Assembly: GCA_013146195.2 (NCBI GenBank)
Contig: CM028377.1
Location: forward strand, 176,118,158 to 176,182,157
DNA from: Codonopsis lanceolata
Lineage: Eukaryota > Streptophyta > Magnoliopsida > Asterales > Campanulaceae
Direction: 5' to 3'
DNA length: 64,000 nucleotides
Positions 42,550-54,866 of the stretch are shown here, piece after piece. The translations under genes were made by a program, and so were the position numbers. Below the pieces are notes generated by a model. That model made no database searches, was not told the origin of the DNA, and worked only from the letters and a program-made list of their open reading frames with translations. Within the stretch, counting starts at the first letter, position 1. Every line of letters begins with the position of its first letter.

Positions 42550-43608
42550 TCAGGCATAGTACCTTTTGAGTTTGTCGAGGTTGAAGGGCTGGACAAGATC
42601 TTCCCCATCCTGATTTGTGAGAAGCACGACACCTCCTGATCGGATCTCCTTAACAATGTATGGTCCCATCCAGGGAGACTTCCATTTTCCCCTAGTATCA
42701 ACGTAACTAGGGGGTTTTTCTCGAAGCACGAGGTCTCCAACTTGGATATCGCGGCCTTTGACTTTTTATTGAAAGCTCGGGCGATGCGCCTTTGATATGC
42801 CCGGGTATGCTCCAAGGCTAACAGCGCCGCTTCATCAATTAGGGCCAATTCTTCAGATCGCCTTTGATCCGTCAACTTCTGCTATATCAGCTTCCATCAT
42901 CACTCTTAATGATGGAATTTCCACTTCTATCGGTAGTACCGCCTCCATGCCATATGCCAGAGAGTAAGGGGTAGCCCCAGTGGGTGTGCGGACTGAAGTA
43001 CGATAGCCCCAGAGGGCTAGCGGCAATTTTTCTGGCCTCTTCCTGTGTCAGCCATTTTTCTGATGATATTTTCAAGAGTTTTATTGGCTGCTTCAACGGC
43101 ACCATTGGCTTGTGGTCGATAGGGGGAGGATTTGTGTCTTTGGATCTTGAACTCGTCGAGTAGACGATTCACGTCCCCTTCAAAATGAGAGCCGTTGTCG
43201 GAGATTATCTCGAAAGGTACCCCATAGCGATATATGATATTGGCCCGAATGAACTCGGACACCTTTCGGGCATTCAGGATCTTGTAGGAAGAGGCTTCCA
43301 CCCACTTTGTAAAGTAATCGACGGCTACCAGGACGTATTCATGGCCATTGGATCCCTTCGGGTGAATTTGGCCTATGACGTCGATTCCCCATGTTGAGAA
43401 GGGCCAGGGGGCTGTGGAGTTGTATAAGACGTGTGGGGGCACATGTTGCAGATTGGCAAAGCGTTGACATTTGTCGCAATGTCGCACCCACCGGATACAA
43501 TCAGTTTCGAGCGTACTCCAATAGTACCCCTGTCGGATGATTTTCTTAGATAGCATATGGCCATTCATGTGGGGCCCGCAGGTACCACCGTGTAGTTGAT
43601 CCATAATT
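42550..43608 (-). pseudogene. pol: Tat-lineage integrase
   Basis: The frame 43604-43017 has the HHCC zinc part (CIRWVRHCDKCQRFAN), the first catalytic Asp in WGIDVIGQI, the second in SDNGSHFEGD, and the Glu in QANGAVEAANKT, so the DDE triad is intact. After a frameshift near 43017 the C-terminal part continues (QRRSEELALIDEAALLALEHTRAYQRRIARAFNKK) and ends NLDKLKRYYA at about 42550. No chromodomain is present, in keeping with the Tat lineage. Two or more frame changes make it a pseudogene as read. Confidence 0.85.
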
Positions 43609-43876
43609 TGCTCAGCTTTGGCCTGATTGACACATAGTAAATTGAGGCCTTGATAGTGTCTCTTATACAGGCTGCCACCGCTGAGTACGAATTGGGAGGC
43701 CCACCTTCGCAGGGAGACTCTTCCTCTTTGTCTAAGCCAGGAGGATAAAGACCTTTCTGGAGCAGATTTAAGATGTCAGCATACCAGGGCTCGTGATCTG
43801 CTTCAGGGGCTGCATTGATTTTGAAACAGTATGCCGGAGTGACCTTCTTCCCGACTATGAATGGTTGAACATTAGT

Positions 43877-44223
43877 TTACGCGGGAATCTGGACTAGTGA
43901 TGCCAGAGTGGCCAGGGCATCAGCGAATTGATTCCTATCTCGTGGCAGATAATGAAACGAGATAGAACCAAATCGGGCGGCGACTGTTGTTAACTTGGCA
44001 TGATAGAGCTGCAGCCGAGGATCCTGGGTCTTCCATCTTCCTTCGACTTGATTTATGATTAAGGCAGAGTCTCCATAGACTTCGAGATCTCTAGCCCCCC
44101 TTTGGAGAGCTTCTTCTAGGCCAGCAATACAGGCTTCATATTCCGCCGTATTATTTGAACATTCGAACTCCAACCTTATAGCCAGCGGAGTATGAGAGTC
44201 AGCCGGATCGATTAACAAGATTC
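43877..44223 (-). CDS. Second, archaeal-type RNase H (Tat/Ogre hallmark)
   Basis: The frame reads LEFECSNNTAEYEACIAGLEEALQRGARDLEVYGDSALIINQVEGRW then YLPRDRNQFADALATLASL. The TAEYEA, YGDS and ADALA motifs carry the acidic catalytic residues of the archaeal-type RNase H that Tat-lineage Ty3/gypsy elements hold in addition to the usual one. It follows the regular RNase H and precedes integrase. The frame is open over 113 residues. Confidence 0.85.
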
Positions 44224-45660
44224 CTATGCCAAAGCCTCTTTTGTTTGCGGCTCAAAGAACATCTGCCAACAGGTGTCATGGTCAGTGATTTCCAGGACAC
44301 CTTCATCTGGGAAACCAGGCTCAGTCGCATCTTCGGCCTTCAAAGGTAGATCGGCTAAGTGGTCTGCAATGACGCTCCCTTTGATAGACTTGAGAGTGAC
44401 ATAAGTTATGTCAAACTCATTGAGAAGAAAGGACCACTTGGCCAGTCGGCTAGACAGTGATGGCTTACCGAAGATGTACTTGATAGGGTCCATTCTGGAT
44501 ATGAGTTTGATGGACCTTCCTTGGAGATAGGTTTTGAGCCTCTGAGTGGCCCAGACTAGGCCTGCAGCCTTTTCTCCAATGCCGAATAGTTTAGCTCGCT
44601 TCCTTGTAGCTTCCTACTTATGAAGTATATGGCATTTTCAATGTAGGAATCTTCTTTCTCTTGGGCGAGCATAGCCCCTACTGACGTGTCTGTGACGGTT
44701 AAGTATATGAGGAGAGGTTTATGTGTATGGGGTGGAGCTAGCACAGGGGGATTGGTAAGGTAGGCTTTTATTTTCTCGAAGGCTAGCTGGCACTTTGCGT
44801 CCCAGACTTGGTCGGTATTCTTTTTTAGGAGTTTAAAGAGGGGCTCACATGTGGTGGTCACGGTCTGATGAGACGGCAGGTGTATAGCACAACGCCTCTA
44901 GGAAGCCTTTGACTTCGGTGGGAGTTTTCATGTGGCATTTCTAGGATGGCTCGATCTTTGCCGGCTCGATCTCGATGCCTTGCTCGCTACTAAGAATCCT
45001 GTGACTTTGCCTCTGGTAACCCCAAATGTGCATTTGGTGGGGTTAAGCTTCATCTGGTGCTTCCTTAATCTTTCGAAGAACTTCCGAAGATCTTTGATGT
45101 GAGCACCGTTGGCGTCGCTGGAATGCACGATCATATCATCAACATAGACCTCCATCTCTTTATGGATCATGTCGTGGAAGAGGGTGGTGGCGGCCCTCTG
45201 GTAAGTGGCTCCGGCATTCTTCAATCCAAATGGCATGACAGTATAACAATAAGTACCCCAGGGAGTAGTGAATGAAGTCTTCTCCTCGGTCTTCGCCGCC
45301 ATTTTGATTTGATTATAGCCCAAAGATGCCGTCGATTTAAAGATCGGACTTTGTGAGTCGCGACGGCATCTACCACAATATCAATGTTGGGGGAAGTCAT
45401 CTTTGGGCGACGCTTGTTGAGGTCGCGAAGTCTACACGTATTCTCGACTTTCCCGCTGGGCTTGGGAACGGTCACTATATTGATACAGTCGGGTATTCAA
45501 CTACCCGAATGAAGTTGACGCGCAGCTATTTCATGATTTCTTCTTTGACTTGTAGTGACCATTCTCGCTTGATGCGCGAGCTTCTTTGATCGGGCGAGCA
45601 TCCGGATATGTGGGAATCCGTGCTCGACTATGGCCGATCCGTGCCGGCATATCTTCGTAG
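44224..45660 (-). pseudogene. pol: Tat-lineage reverse transcriptase and RNase H
   Basis: RT: TVPKPSGKV (about 45460), SPNIDIVVDAVA (about 45390), SFTTPWGTYCYTVMPFGLKNAGATYQRA and MEVYVDDMIVHS (45280-45115, YVDD intact). RNase H: HTHKPLLIYLTVTDTSVGAMLAQE (44750-44660), AIYFISRKLQGSELNYS, then SFLLNEFDITY and SVIADHLADLP (44430-44340). The RT start is broken at 45230, 45350, 45430, 45490 and 45560 by what look like single-base indels; these become denser toward the assembly gap at 46413, so part of the damage may be sequencing error. Confidence 0.82.
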
Positions 45661-46412
45661 GACCAGCAAATATGTCTACGAACTCTTTGAGGAGATCAAT
45701 GAGTGCCTTTCTTTCTCGGACCTTGGAGGTAGCCGCCGATTCTCGATTTCTTTGATTTCATTGTCCAAAAGTTGATAGGTAGACAAGTCTTCAAGAGTCG
45801 CCGATGAATGGCCCTGCTTCTCGGTACTCAACCGACTTTGCAAGCTCAAGTAGATAATTTTTATCTTTTGGGTCCATTTTATTAAATGACTCATTATCAT
45901 AATTATTATTTTTAATGTGTCTTTTAAAGTAGGTGCAACTAAGGAATAAGCAAAGACATTTATATTATTATTAAAAGCATACCTGCATGTGTTATTACAT
46001 TGTTAAGGACCTGGGTTTGAGATCCTCAACTTTAGGTAGCGGATCGGTAGATGACCAACTGTAAAGCTAGGGAAAGGAGGGGGATAGTATATCCAAAAGC
46101 GGTCTACTAGGTCCGCAGTGTCGAGTGGACCGGTCGTGGTGTACCAATTTTGCAGAGGCTTATTAGAAATAGACTCAAACTCAAACAGCAGGAGCTTTTC
46201 ATAATCGCCTCGTCATCATACCCGAAAACTGTCCCCTAGACCGCCATCATCTAGCAGGCCAAAGCATAATCATCTTGATCTATAGACCAAGTATTTTCAA
46301 TAGTGACAGCCTTATATGCAGCGGTGCTACTTGGGCCTGTGGTAACCTGTTCCATACTTATCTCGAGAGAATACTGACATCTTTAAAGATTTCCCCAACC
46401 AGGGCACCTTTT
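45661..46412 (-). other. Decayed or poor-quality upstream pol/gag sequence of the Tat element
   Basis: Expected place of the protease-RT linker and protease. Only short pieces can be read (for example ALIDLLKEFVDIFAG just upstream of RT, about 45700-45660). The rest has no readable frame longer than 75 codons. It ends at the N gap. Confidence 0.45.
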
Positions 46413-46512
46413 NNNNNNNNNNNNNNNNNNNNNNNNNNNNNNNNNNNNNNNNNNNNNNNNNNNNNNNNNNNNNNNNNNNNNNNNNNNNNNNNNNNNNNNN
46501 NNNNNNNNNNNN
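46413..46512. other. Assembly gap, exactly 100 N
   Basis: A run of exactly 100 N, the conventional length for a gap of unknown size. Left of it is minus-strand Tat sequence; right of it is plus-strand Athila integrase. The junction between them is therefore unknown. Confidence 0.99.
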
Positions 46513-47632
46513 GATGTGTTCCTTTGGAGGAGCAAATTGCGGTATTGATCCATTGTCATTCTTCTCCTTATGGTGGCCCTTTTAGTGGATCTCGGACTGA
46601 CTTGTAAAGTCTTGCAATCGGGTTTCTTTTGGCCTTCTCTCTTCAAGGATGCTCATGAATTTGTGTTAAGATGTGATCGTTGCCAAAGAACCGGAAACAT
46701 TTCGCCGCCATGAGATGCCGCTACAAGGGATTCTTGAAGTTGAAGTCTTCGATGTTTGGGGAAGATTTCATGGGACCATTCACTCTTCATTCGGAAATTT
46801 ATACATCTTGAGTTGGGTGATTATGTCTCAAAATGGGTTGAAGCAGTAGCCCTCCCACAAATGATGCGGGTGGTAACCAGTTCTTGCAAAATGTGTTCTC
46901 ACGTTTGGAACCCAGTTATCGTTAGTGATGGAGGCTCTCATTTTTGCAACGGTTGTTCGATGGAATTCTAGCAAAATATGGAGTGAAGCACAAAGTAGCC
47001 ACGACCTACCATCCTCAAACAAGTGGGCAAATGGAGGTGACTAATAGAGAGATTAAGCGGTGCTTGAAAAAGTGGTGAACCCAAATCGCAAGGATTGGTC
47101 CCAAAAAGCGATGACTCACTTTGGGCAATTCGGACGGCATTCAAGACTCCTATTGGGATGACTCGTATCAAATGGTGTTTGGAAAGTCTTGCCATCTCCC
47201 AGGTAGAACTAGAGCATAAGGCATATTGGGCTATCCAAAAGCTCAATTTTGACTTCAAGGCCGCCGGTGAGAAAGATTATGCAATTGGAAGAGTTGGAAG
47301 AGCTTAGACAAAGAGCCTATGACAATGCAAAATTGTATAAGGAGCGAACGAAAAAGTGGCATGACAAGCACATTTTGCCAAGATCTTTTCATCCGGGACA
47401 ACAAGTGCTCCTATACAACTCAAGGTTGAGACTCTTTCCGGGCAAGCTCAAATCCCGATGGTCGGGACCATTTTCGGTTGTTTCCGTTTCCCCTCATGGA
47501 GCGGTGGAAGTGAAAGATGATGCTACCCAATCAACATTCAAAGTCAATGGTCAACGCTTAAAGGCATATTTGGGTGGTGATTTGCAAAAGAATGAACCTT
47601 CCATACTCCTCAACGATCCGGAAACACAATGA
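46513..47632 (+). pseudogene. pol: Athila integrase fragment, copy 1
   Basis: Nearly identical to 59503-60640 of copy 2. From 46513 to about 47290 it differs by some fifteen one- or few-base indels, mainly at base runs, which destroy the frame. From 47290 to 47632 the frame is open (GQQVLLYNSRLRLFPGKLKSRWSGPF to DPETQ) and almost without changes. The concentration of indels next to the gap suggests an unpolished contig end more than biological decay. Confidence 0.85.
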
Positions 47633-49314
47633 TGCGAGCAAGAAAGTCAAGCTAAAGACTTTAAATTAGAACTACTCACACCGGTTTTCTCTTTCCTCTC
47701 TTTTCATTTATTTGTTTTTATAGCTTTTGTATTTATATGCATGTCGTAAACTTTTGAAGCCCTCGAGTTTGTGGGTTTATAGGGAGGTGTATATAGTGTC
47801 CCCTCGCAAAAATATTTTTCTTTTTATTTGCTTTTCATGGGGAGTTGTGATTGTTGCCTTGCCTTGGTATGTTCATGAACATTGAGGGCAATGTTCGGTT
47901 CTAAGTTTGGGGGTGGGGTTAGAATTATTTTTTGCCCTCGATTTTTGAGAAAATTTGAAAATTTTTAGAAAATTTCAAGCTAGTTTGGACCCCTTTAATT
48001 ATGCTTTGATCATTCATCTCATCACTTTGGCGCTCATTGAGTTGTATGTGCATTATTTTCTTGGATTTGGCCTTGAGATTATTATATGCATAGTTGAGGA
48101 TATTTTGTGATTTTTGTGCTAGCCTTTCCCTCATTCATGTTAAATAGTGCCCATGTGTGGATATCTTGATAATTTTTTTTTTAAGCTAAGCTCTAGCTTT
48201 GGTTGTGCATGTGTTATGAATACCTTGTTGTGAGTTGTGATACCGTTAGATGATCTTGAAATTGATGAATAGCTTGGCTTGTGAGTATGACAATAGCATG
48301 ATATAGGCCATGTTTGACTCGTTTGTGCCATATCGACCTACCCATGTTCACATTAAATCCCTAGTGTCCCATTTGAGCCTTAATGAAAGAATGGTGTGTG
48401 CAAGAGCACACAATGACCCCATTCGCCTTCATTTCTATCACCGCATTAACTTATCCCATGAGCCTATACACTTTATCCAACCCTTTGAGAGAGCACTTGG
48501 TGAAATGAATTGCTAAATCTATGTCTTGGAGGGAATGTGTGCTTCATGGAAATATTGTTCTTCATGTATTGGTGTGGTGTGATTTAATTTTGGTTGATGA
48601 GTTGGGGATTGTTTATCTTGCAAAAAGGGGCCCTTGTGTATAAAAAAAAAAAAATCAAAAGTGAAGGGCAACCCAAAATTGTGAACCATTTGTGCTTTAA
48701 AGTTATTCAAGGGAAATTGTGGGATGAAAAAAATTATTTGTGGTAGTTTGATATACTCTCAACCCCAAGTTCTTGATATGTATAAAAAAAAGAAAAAAAA
48801 GAAGCTAAGTTTGGGGGTTGTTGAGAAGAATGGTGAGTTATGATGAAGTATGTTGTTTCATGAAGTTAGACTTGAGTGTGAGAGGCTTCACTTGTGCTCT
48901 CTTGTCTTGATTTCCTTCCCTTCATTTGTAGCTCAACCTTGGCCTAAAGTTACAAGCTTGCAAAAGTCCTATTGATATTGTCATGCCATGGGTTATTGCC
49001 TTGTGAAGTATTTATCTCTTTCGGTTTCATGGCTTATGCTTGGTATTTCATTGAACGTTCAATCCTAGCTAGAGTGATGCTATTTGGTCATGGGCTTGTG
49101 CTTCTTGTTTTTAAGTAAGTGTTTGAGGAAAGTTTGATAGCATTGAAATCACATCATACCTTGGTTATGCATTTTATAATCTTGAGTTTGATTTCTTTCA
49201 TGGTAATGCATATGGGATCTTGATTGAGTGCCTTCTTCATTCCATCGTTGTCTCGAGCTTATCCATAATCCATATCTCTCTTTGCTCGGGACGATCAAAG
49301 CTTAAGTTTGGGGG
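47633..49314 (+). other. Athila 3' untranslated region, copy 1
   Basis: Long non-coding region between pol and 3' LTR, as usual in Athila elements. It matches 60641-63128 apart from the insertion and deletion in copy 2. It contains three copies of an AAGTTTGGGGG tract (47903, 48807, 49304); only the last abuts the LTR. Confidence 0.82.
49304..49314 (+). other. Polypurine tract, Athila copy 1
   Basis: AAGTTTGGGGG followed by TGTTGATAAG, the LTR start. The same junction is at 63118-63130 in copy 2. Confidence 0.8.
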
Positions 49315-51009
49315 TGTTGATAAGCTTATTATTTTCTATTATTTTCATTAATTTTCCGGAATTTTATAGGTTATTTTGAGCTTTAGTTGATAATTAATTG
49401 CATTTGAGATATTATTTTTATGTATTTTCATGCTTCATGTAGGTATCTCAAAGATATTCGAGTTTCTAATGGCTCAATACGTGCAAATCGAGGACATTCC
49501 AGCTTCAATGTTAAGTTTGGGCACTTTAAGTTAAGTTTCGTTAAGGATTTAAGGCAACGGCTGACTAAAAGAACTTAAGCGATTGAGGACTAAATTGCGA
49601 AGTCTGCAGGGCGGAAAGGACTTCGCTAGCCTTCATAAATCTAGGGAAGCCGGGCGCTCAAGTCGAGGAGTGAGGGGGCCGGGAGCAAATCTCTCAGAAA
49701 CCGCATTTCATTAATGCGTTGTCGGCATGGAGAGGCGCCACGTCGCCGGTTCCTACTCGCGACGCGTCTCATTCATGGGATCGGGTCACCCGCGTTCTTC
49801 CTCGGCCCATCAGGCCCACGAAGCCATTCCATCCTAACGCCTCACAAACTCAGCTTCAACTCATTTCTGGGCGACCAGCTTGAACCACAGTCCGGCCTCG
49901 GCCACGACCTAGCGGCGCCCAAGCCCTCTTTCTTTCCCATTCAAGCCCCTAAAGTTTGCTAAACTTCCTAAATTACCCCCTAATCCCTATCGGCCTTTGG
50001 GGGAGATCTTGAGAGCTCATTTTTCGGGCGGACAATGAGTGAGGGTTTGAGCGAGAGCGAGAGGTTAGGGCTTGAGCGAGCAGTGGAACAAAGAAACACA
50101 AGGTGGAACAAGGAGGAATTGAAGGAGGAGCAAGAAGAAGATTTCAGCGCCATTTTCATCTTTGTAATTTCCTCTCCTCTCCATTGTTTCTCCATTGTTG
50201 CTCAAGCCAAGGCTAGGTTTTATCATTTCCTTAATTGAAAAGTATTGTGCACTTTAATCTTTATTTTTTATTTAATGTCAATATTTTTATTGAAGATTTG
50301 ATTTATTTACTTAGCATCATGAACTAAATTAATTGTCTAGGGTTTTGATATATATATTGGCTTGGATGTTGTGATTTAAATTTGGGGCTTTGTTATTAAT
50401 TTCTATTCACTTGTTTTTGGGTATTATGTTGTGTTCTTAATGCTTGTAATGATTTGATCACCCATTGCATGATTTTAAAAATTGTTTAGTGCATGAAAGT
50501 GACTTGATAATTTTGGAAAATACAACATAGTTGTTTTGGGTTGGGTTAATCTAAGTTATTAACCCTCTTTAAAATAGTCAATTGGGGTTTTGTGTTTGAA
50601 TGGCGATTAATTGGATAAATTCATACGGCAGCTTGTGAATTTATACCGTTAATGCACCGTTATCTGCTTGAAAGCCCTTAACGGTGAATTTTGAATCCCC
50701 GACTTCCAAAAATGGAATAGTTTTAATAGCAACCCCCTATTAAATCACAACGGAAGAGCCAATTGAAAATCAAAACCCTAGATCCTCTCTCATTGAAGCC
50801 GACCTCAATTTAATATTGCTTTATTTAAATTCTTGTTTAGCTTAATTAGTTAGTTAATTCTCTTAAATTCGATAGTCTAAATATAGTTGAAATTGCAACA
50901 TACTTGGTACTCACTAAAAACAACCAAATTGCTTCCTCGTGGGATCGACACTCTACTTACCACTTTATTACTTGTTTGACCGGGTAATCTTGCGGAAGTG
51001 TTGCGTTCA
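49315..51009 (+). mobile_element. 3' LTR of Athila copy 1
   Basis: Starts TGTTGATAAGCTTATTATTTT and ends GGAAGTGTTGCGTTCA, about 1.7 kb. Its first 250 bp align with 63129-63400 and then diverge, with an island of identity around CATTAATGCGTTGTCG and CCACGTCGCC. CTCGTGGGATCGACACTC near 50937 is the counterpart of CTCGTGGGTTCGACCC in the minus-strand Athila LTR. Right of it begins the 3' end of the minus-strand Athila. Confidence 0.72.
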
Positions 51010-51139
51010 GCCAGCGACCAACGATTGCCTCAGCCAAGCGCCTTTGTTTAACGTCTTTGGCTCGACCAAACAGCAAGCCTAATCTCGGGGTGGTTCATTG
51101 TCAGCCAAACGAATTAACTCAATTGTTCGTTTGACTTAC

Positions 51140-52400
51140 ATCGGCTCTAAATATGGCTTGAGTCGGTGTCCATTCACTTTAAAGACTTCATTATTTTTAG
51201 GGTTTTGAATATCAACAGCTCCATGAGGATAAATTCGCTACAATTCTAAGGGACGGACAGGCATTTAGATTTTAACTTTCCGGGGAATAGCCTCAATCTT
51301 GAATTAAAAAGTAATACTTTCATACCTGGATGAAGTATTTTGTTGGCTAACCCCATGTCATGATACTTTTTGGTCTTTTCTTTGTATGTTTTTGCATTCT
51401 CATACGAATTTAACCTATGTTCTTCTAACTCATTTAACTGAAACAATCTTTCTTCTCCGGCCAATGTTAAATCTAAATTCAATTCTTTAACAGCCCAATA
51501 GGCTTTATGCTCAATTTCAACAGGTAAATGACAAGCTTTGCCATATACCATTCTATATGGACTCATTCCTATGGGTGTCTTAAAAGCAGTCCGGTATGCC
51601 CATAAAGAATCCTTGAGTTTAGATTCCCAATCTTTTCGATTAGGCCTAACAGTCTTTTCTAAAACTGCTTTTATTTGCCTATTGCTAACTTCTACTTGTC
51701 CGGATGTTTGTGGATGATAAGGTGTAGCTAACTTATGAGTTACACCGTGCTTTCTAAGAACATTATTCAACAACTTATTGGTAAAATGAGTTCCTTGGTC
51801 ACTTATTATGGCCTTAGGGACTCCATATCTAACAAATAAATCCTCTACAAACTTAACTACTGTTTTTCCATCATTAGTCTTGGTTGCCACTGCTTCTATC
51901 CATTTAGAAACATAATCAACTGCTACTAGAATATACTCACAATTATTTGACACAGGGAAGGGACCCATGAAATCAATACCCCAAACATCGAAAATTTCAA
52001 CTACCAAATTAATATGTAAGGGCATCTCATTTCTCTTTCCTATTCCACATTCTTTGACACTTATCACATGTTCTATAAAACAGTTCACAATCTCTAAAAC
52101 ATTAGGCCAATCTGAGACACTGATTGCAAAATTTTTAGAGCGGTTGTTACCACTAAAATGACCTCCACAAGAATATCCATGGCAAAATTCCATGATACCT
52201 TGTTGGTCTTTTAAATACATCTTCTTATTAAAGAATCGAAGCAAATTTTGTATAAATGAGTGGCTTCCCAAAAATAATTTTTAGTTTCCGCCAAAAATTT
52301 CTTCTTTTCATAATGATCAAAATCGGATTAATGATATCGAACACATAGTAGTTGACAAAATCGGCATACCAAGGAATTCGAATCTTTAATGGCCAAGAGT
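51140..52400 (-). CDS. pol: Athila integrase, minus-strand copy (partly open)
   Basis: A 341-codon frame (52271-51246) contains the core VWGIDFMGPFPVSNN (first Asp), ISDQGTHFTNKL (second Asp) and QTSGQVEVSNRQ (Glu), so the DDE triad is intact. It continues through SLWAYRTAFKTPIGMSPYRMVYGKACHLPVE to RLRLFPGKLKS. A frame change at about 51250 separates the last part (YPHGAVDIQNP, FKVNGHRLKPYL, to about 51145). The zinc-binding start upstream of 52271 is damaged. Confidence 0.82.
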
Positions 52401-52479
52401 TGTTCATCGAGGAAAATTATCATTTATGGGGACAGGATCATCAAGAAATTGACGTTCAAGCAAGGGTGAAAATTCTAAC

Positions 52480-53932
52480 CTAGACAAATGGTCGGCTACG
52501 ACATTCGGTTCCTTTTTATCCTTGATAGTAATGTCAAATTCTTGTAACAATAACATCCATCTAATTAATCTTGGTTTAGCATCCTTCTTACTTACAGATA
52601 TTTCAATGAGAATGATCGAGAAAAAATTATCACCTTTGATCTAGCTTGATATGATCTAAATTTTCTAAAGCATATACTCTGCTAAAAATTCCTTTCGGTA
52701 GTTGTATAATTCAATTGAGCATCATTTAGAGTTCTACTAGCATAGTGGATCACATGAGGCTTTCTATCTACCCTTTGTCCTAACACGGCTCCAATCGCAA
52801 ATCGATGCATCACACATGATTTCAAAGGAAGTGACCAATCGGGGCCGGATAAAATAGAGGCGTGAGTTAATTTTTCTTTTAATAAATTAAAAGCTTCTAA
52901 ACATTCTTTATCAAAAATAAATTCTGTATCTTTTGCTAGCAAATTACATAGAGGTTTACAGATTTTGGAAAAATCTTTTATAAATCTTCGATAAAAACCA
53001 GCATGGCCTAGAAAACTTCTAACTCCTTTAAGCGAAGTGGGAGGGGTAGTTGTGAAATAACTTCAATTTTAGCTTTATCAACTTCAATGCCTTTATTTGA
53101 AACAACATGCCCTAAGACAATTCCATGTTTTACCATGAAGTGACTTTTCTCCCAACTTAAAGTTAAATTAGTTTCTGACGGCATCTTTTAGGGTGATGTA
53201 AGGTTTTCTAAACAATGATCAAAAGAATTTCCAAAAGCGAAAAATCGTCCATGAAAACTTCTACGCATCTTTCAACTAAATCCGAGAATATAGAAATCAT
53301 GCATCTTTGAAAAGTAGGCGGTGCATTACACAAATCCAAAGGCATTCTCCTAAAAGCAAAAGTACCAAAGGGACATGTAAAAGTTGTTTTCTCTTGGTCT
53401 TCGGGTGCAACATGGATCTGATTGTAACCAGAAAAACCATCAAGAAAGCAATAATATTCATGACCGGCTAGTCTTTCAAGGATTTGGTCAATAAATGGCA
53501 AAGGAAAGTGATCTTTCCTAGTTGCCGCATTTAATTTCCGCAAATCAATGCACATTCTATAACCAGTTATAGTCCTTGTAGGGACTAATTCGTCTTTCTC
53601 ATTTTTAACAACAGTAATTCCGACTTTTTAGGAACTACTTGGACAGGACTAACCCATTTACTATCGATATAGGGTAAATTATACCCGCATCTAAGAGCTT
53701 AAGAACTTCTTTCTACTAAGACTTCTTCCATGTGTGGGTTAAGTCTTCTTTGCCTTTCTCTTGAAGGTTTACTACCTTCTTCTAGATGTATTTTATGCAT
53801 GCACATAGAGGGACTAATTCCTTTTAAATCAGCTAAAGACCATCCTAAAGCTTCTCTATGTGTCCATAAAACTTTTAACAAACTAGCTTCTTGCTTTTTT
53901 CCGTTAAGTAAATTTGCTATAATAACAGGCAA
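52480..53932 (-). pseudogene. pol: Athila reverse transcriptase and RNase H, minus-strand copy
   Basis: RT pieces: PSMCMHKIHLEEGSKPSRERQRRLNPHMEEV (53830-53710), MCIDLRKLNAATRKDHFPLPFIDQILERLAGHEYYCFLDGFSGYNQI (53555-53410), VEVFMDDFS (about 53260-53240). RNase H: DWSLPLKSCVMHRFAIGAVLGQR and HVIHYASRTLNDAQLNYTTTE (52840-52690), with ENVVADHLSRL-type remains near 52480. Frames break at 53200, 52950 and 52680. No enzyme can be made. Confidence 0.82.
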
Positions 53933-54039
53933 AGTGTTACCTTCCCTAAAAATGCATATTTTAAATGGGGTGGTAATGGCTTTAATTCTTCAACTTTGGG
54001 AGAATTAATGGATGGCATAAATTCAGAATTTTCTACTTT

Positions 54040-54860
54040 TATAGTTTCTTTTATTTTAGCCTCCTCATTCTCTTCTTTATTTTCTTCTCTATTTTCTTCC
54101 TCAATATTCTCTATCTCAATTTCTTCAAAGAGATTTAGAATCTCTACTTCATCATCTTTGATTTCATAACTTTCTTCTTCTACTTTTTTCCGACTTATCG
54201 AGTTATTTTCGATTCTTTCTTTATTTCTTCTTTATCTTTCTTTTTACTAGCTTCTAACTTTTCTCTTTCTAATCTTTCCTCTTCTTCTATTTCTCTTTCA
54301 ATCTCCTCAATGTCAATTTTTATGGGAGGGATAGGACTATCATCATAAACAATAAATCTATCTCTCTCATAATCTTCCTCTTCTTCAAAAGTTTCGGTTG
54401 ATAACTTTTCAATTTCATCTATTGAAAAACAGGCACTTATGTCACTAGGTCTATTCATAGCATCAAACACGAGAAATTTCAACGGTTTCACCTAGGGTGA
54501 CATTGTGAGTTTACCATTTTCACATTAATCATTGTATTGGCGGTTGCCATAAATGGTACGCCTAACAATATTGGGACTTCATTATTGGTGCATATCTTCC
54601 TTTCCATCTCTAGAACCACAAAGTCAAGCTGGTATGATTAATTTATCAACTTTGAACTAGGATATCTTCCACTATACCCAAAGGATATTTAAGCGAGCGA
54701 TCACTAATTGCAATTGCATAGTAGTGGGTTTTAGTTCTCCTAAACCTAGCTTGTTTATAGACCGCATAAAAGGCATCAAATTAATACTTGCTCCTAAATC
54801 TAGCATTGCTTTCATTTTTTAGAGCTTCCCAAGGAGACTTGGATATTAAAGCTAGGGTCT
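54040..54860 (-). pseudogene. Athila protease region and acidic linker
   Basis: The reverse strand at about 54815-54770 encodes KAMLDLGASINLMP, the Athila aspartic protease active-site block (D-L-G-A), in a broken frame. Downstream (54491-54195) is a strongly charged frame with EEEDYERDRF and EIEREIEEEERLEREKLEASKKKDKEE, the usual low-complexity linker between protease and RT. Confidence 0.7.
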
Positions 54861-54866
54861 TTCAAC

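Noticed and set aside
46275..46646. Open frames through the gap
   Set aside because: They run through 100 undefined bases and join Tat and Athila sequence of opposite orientation.
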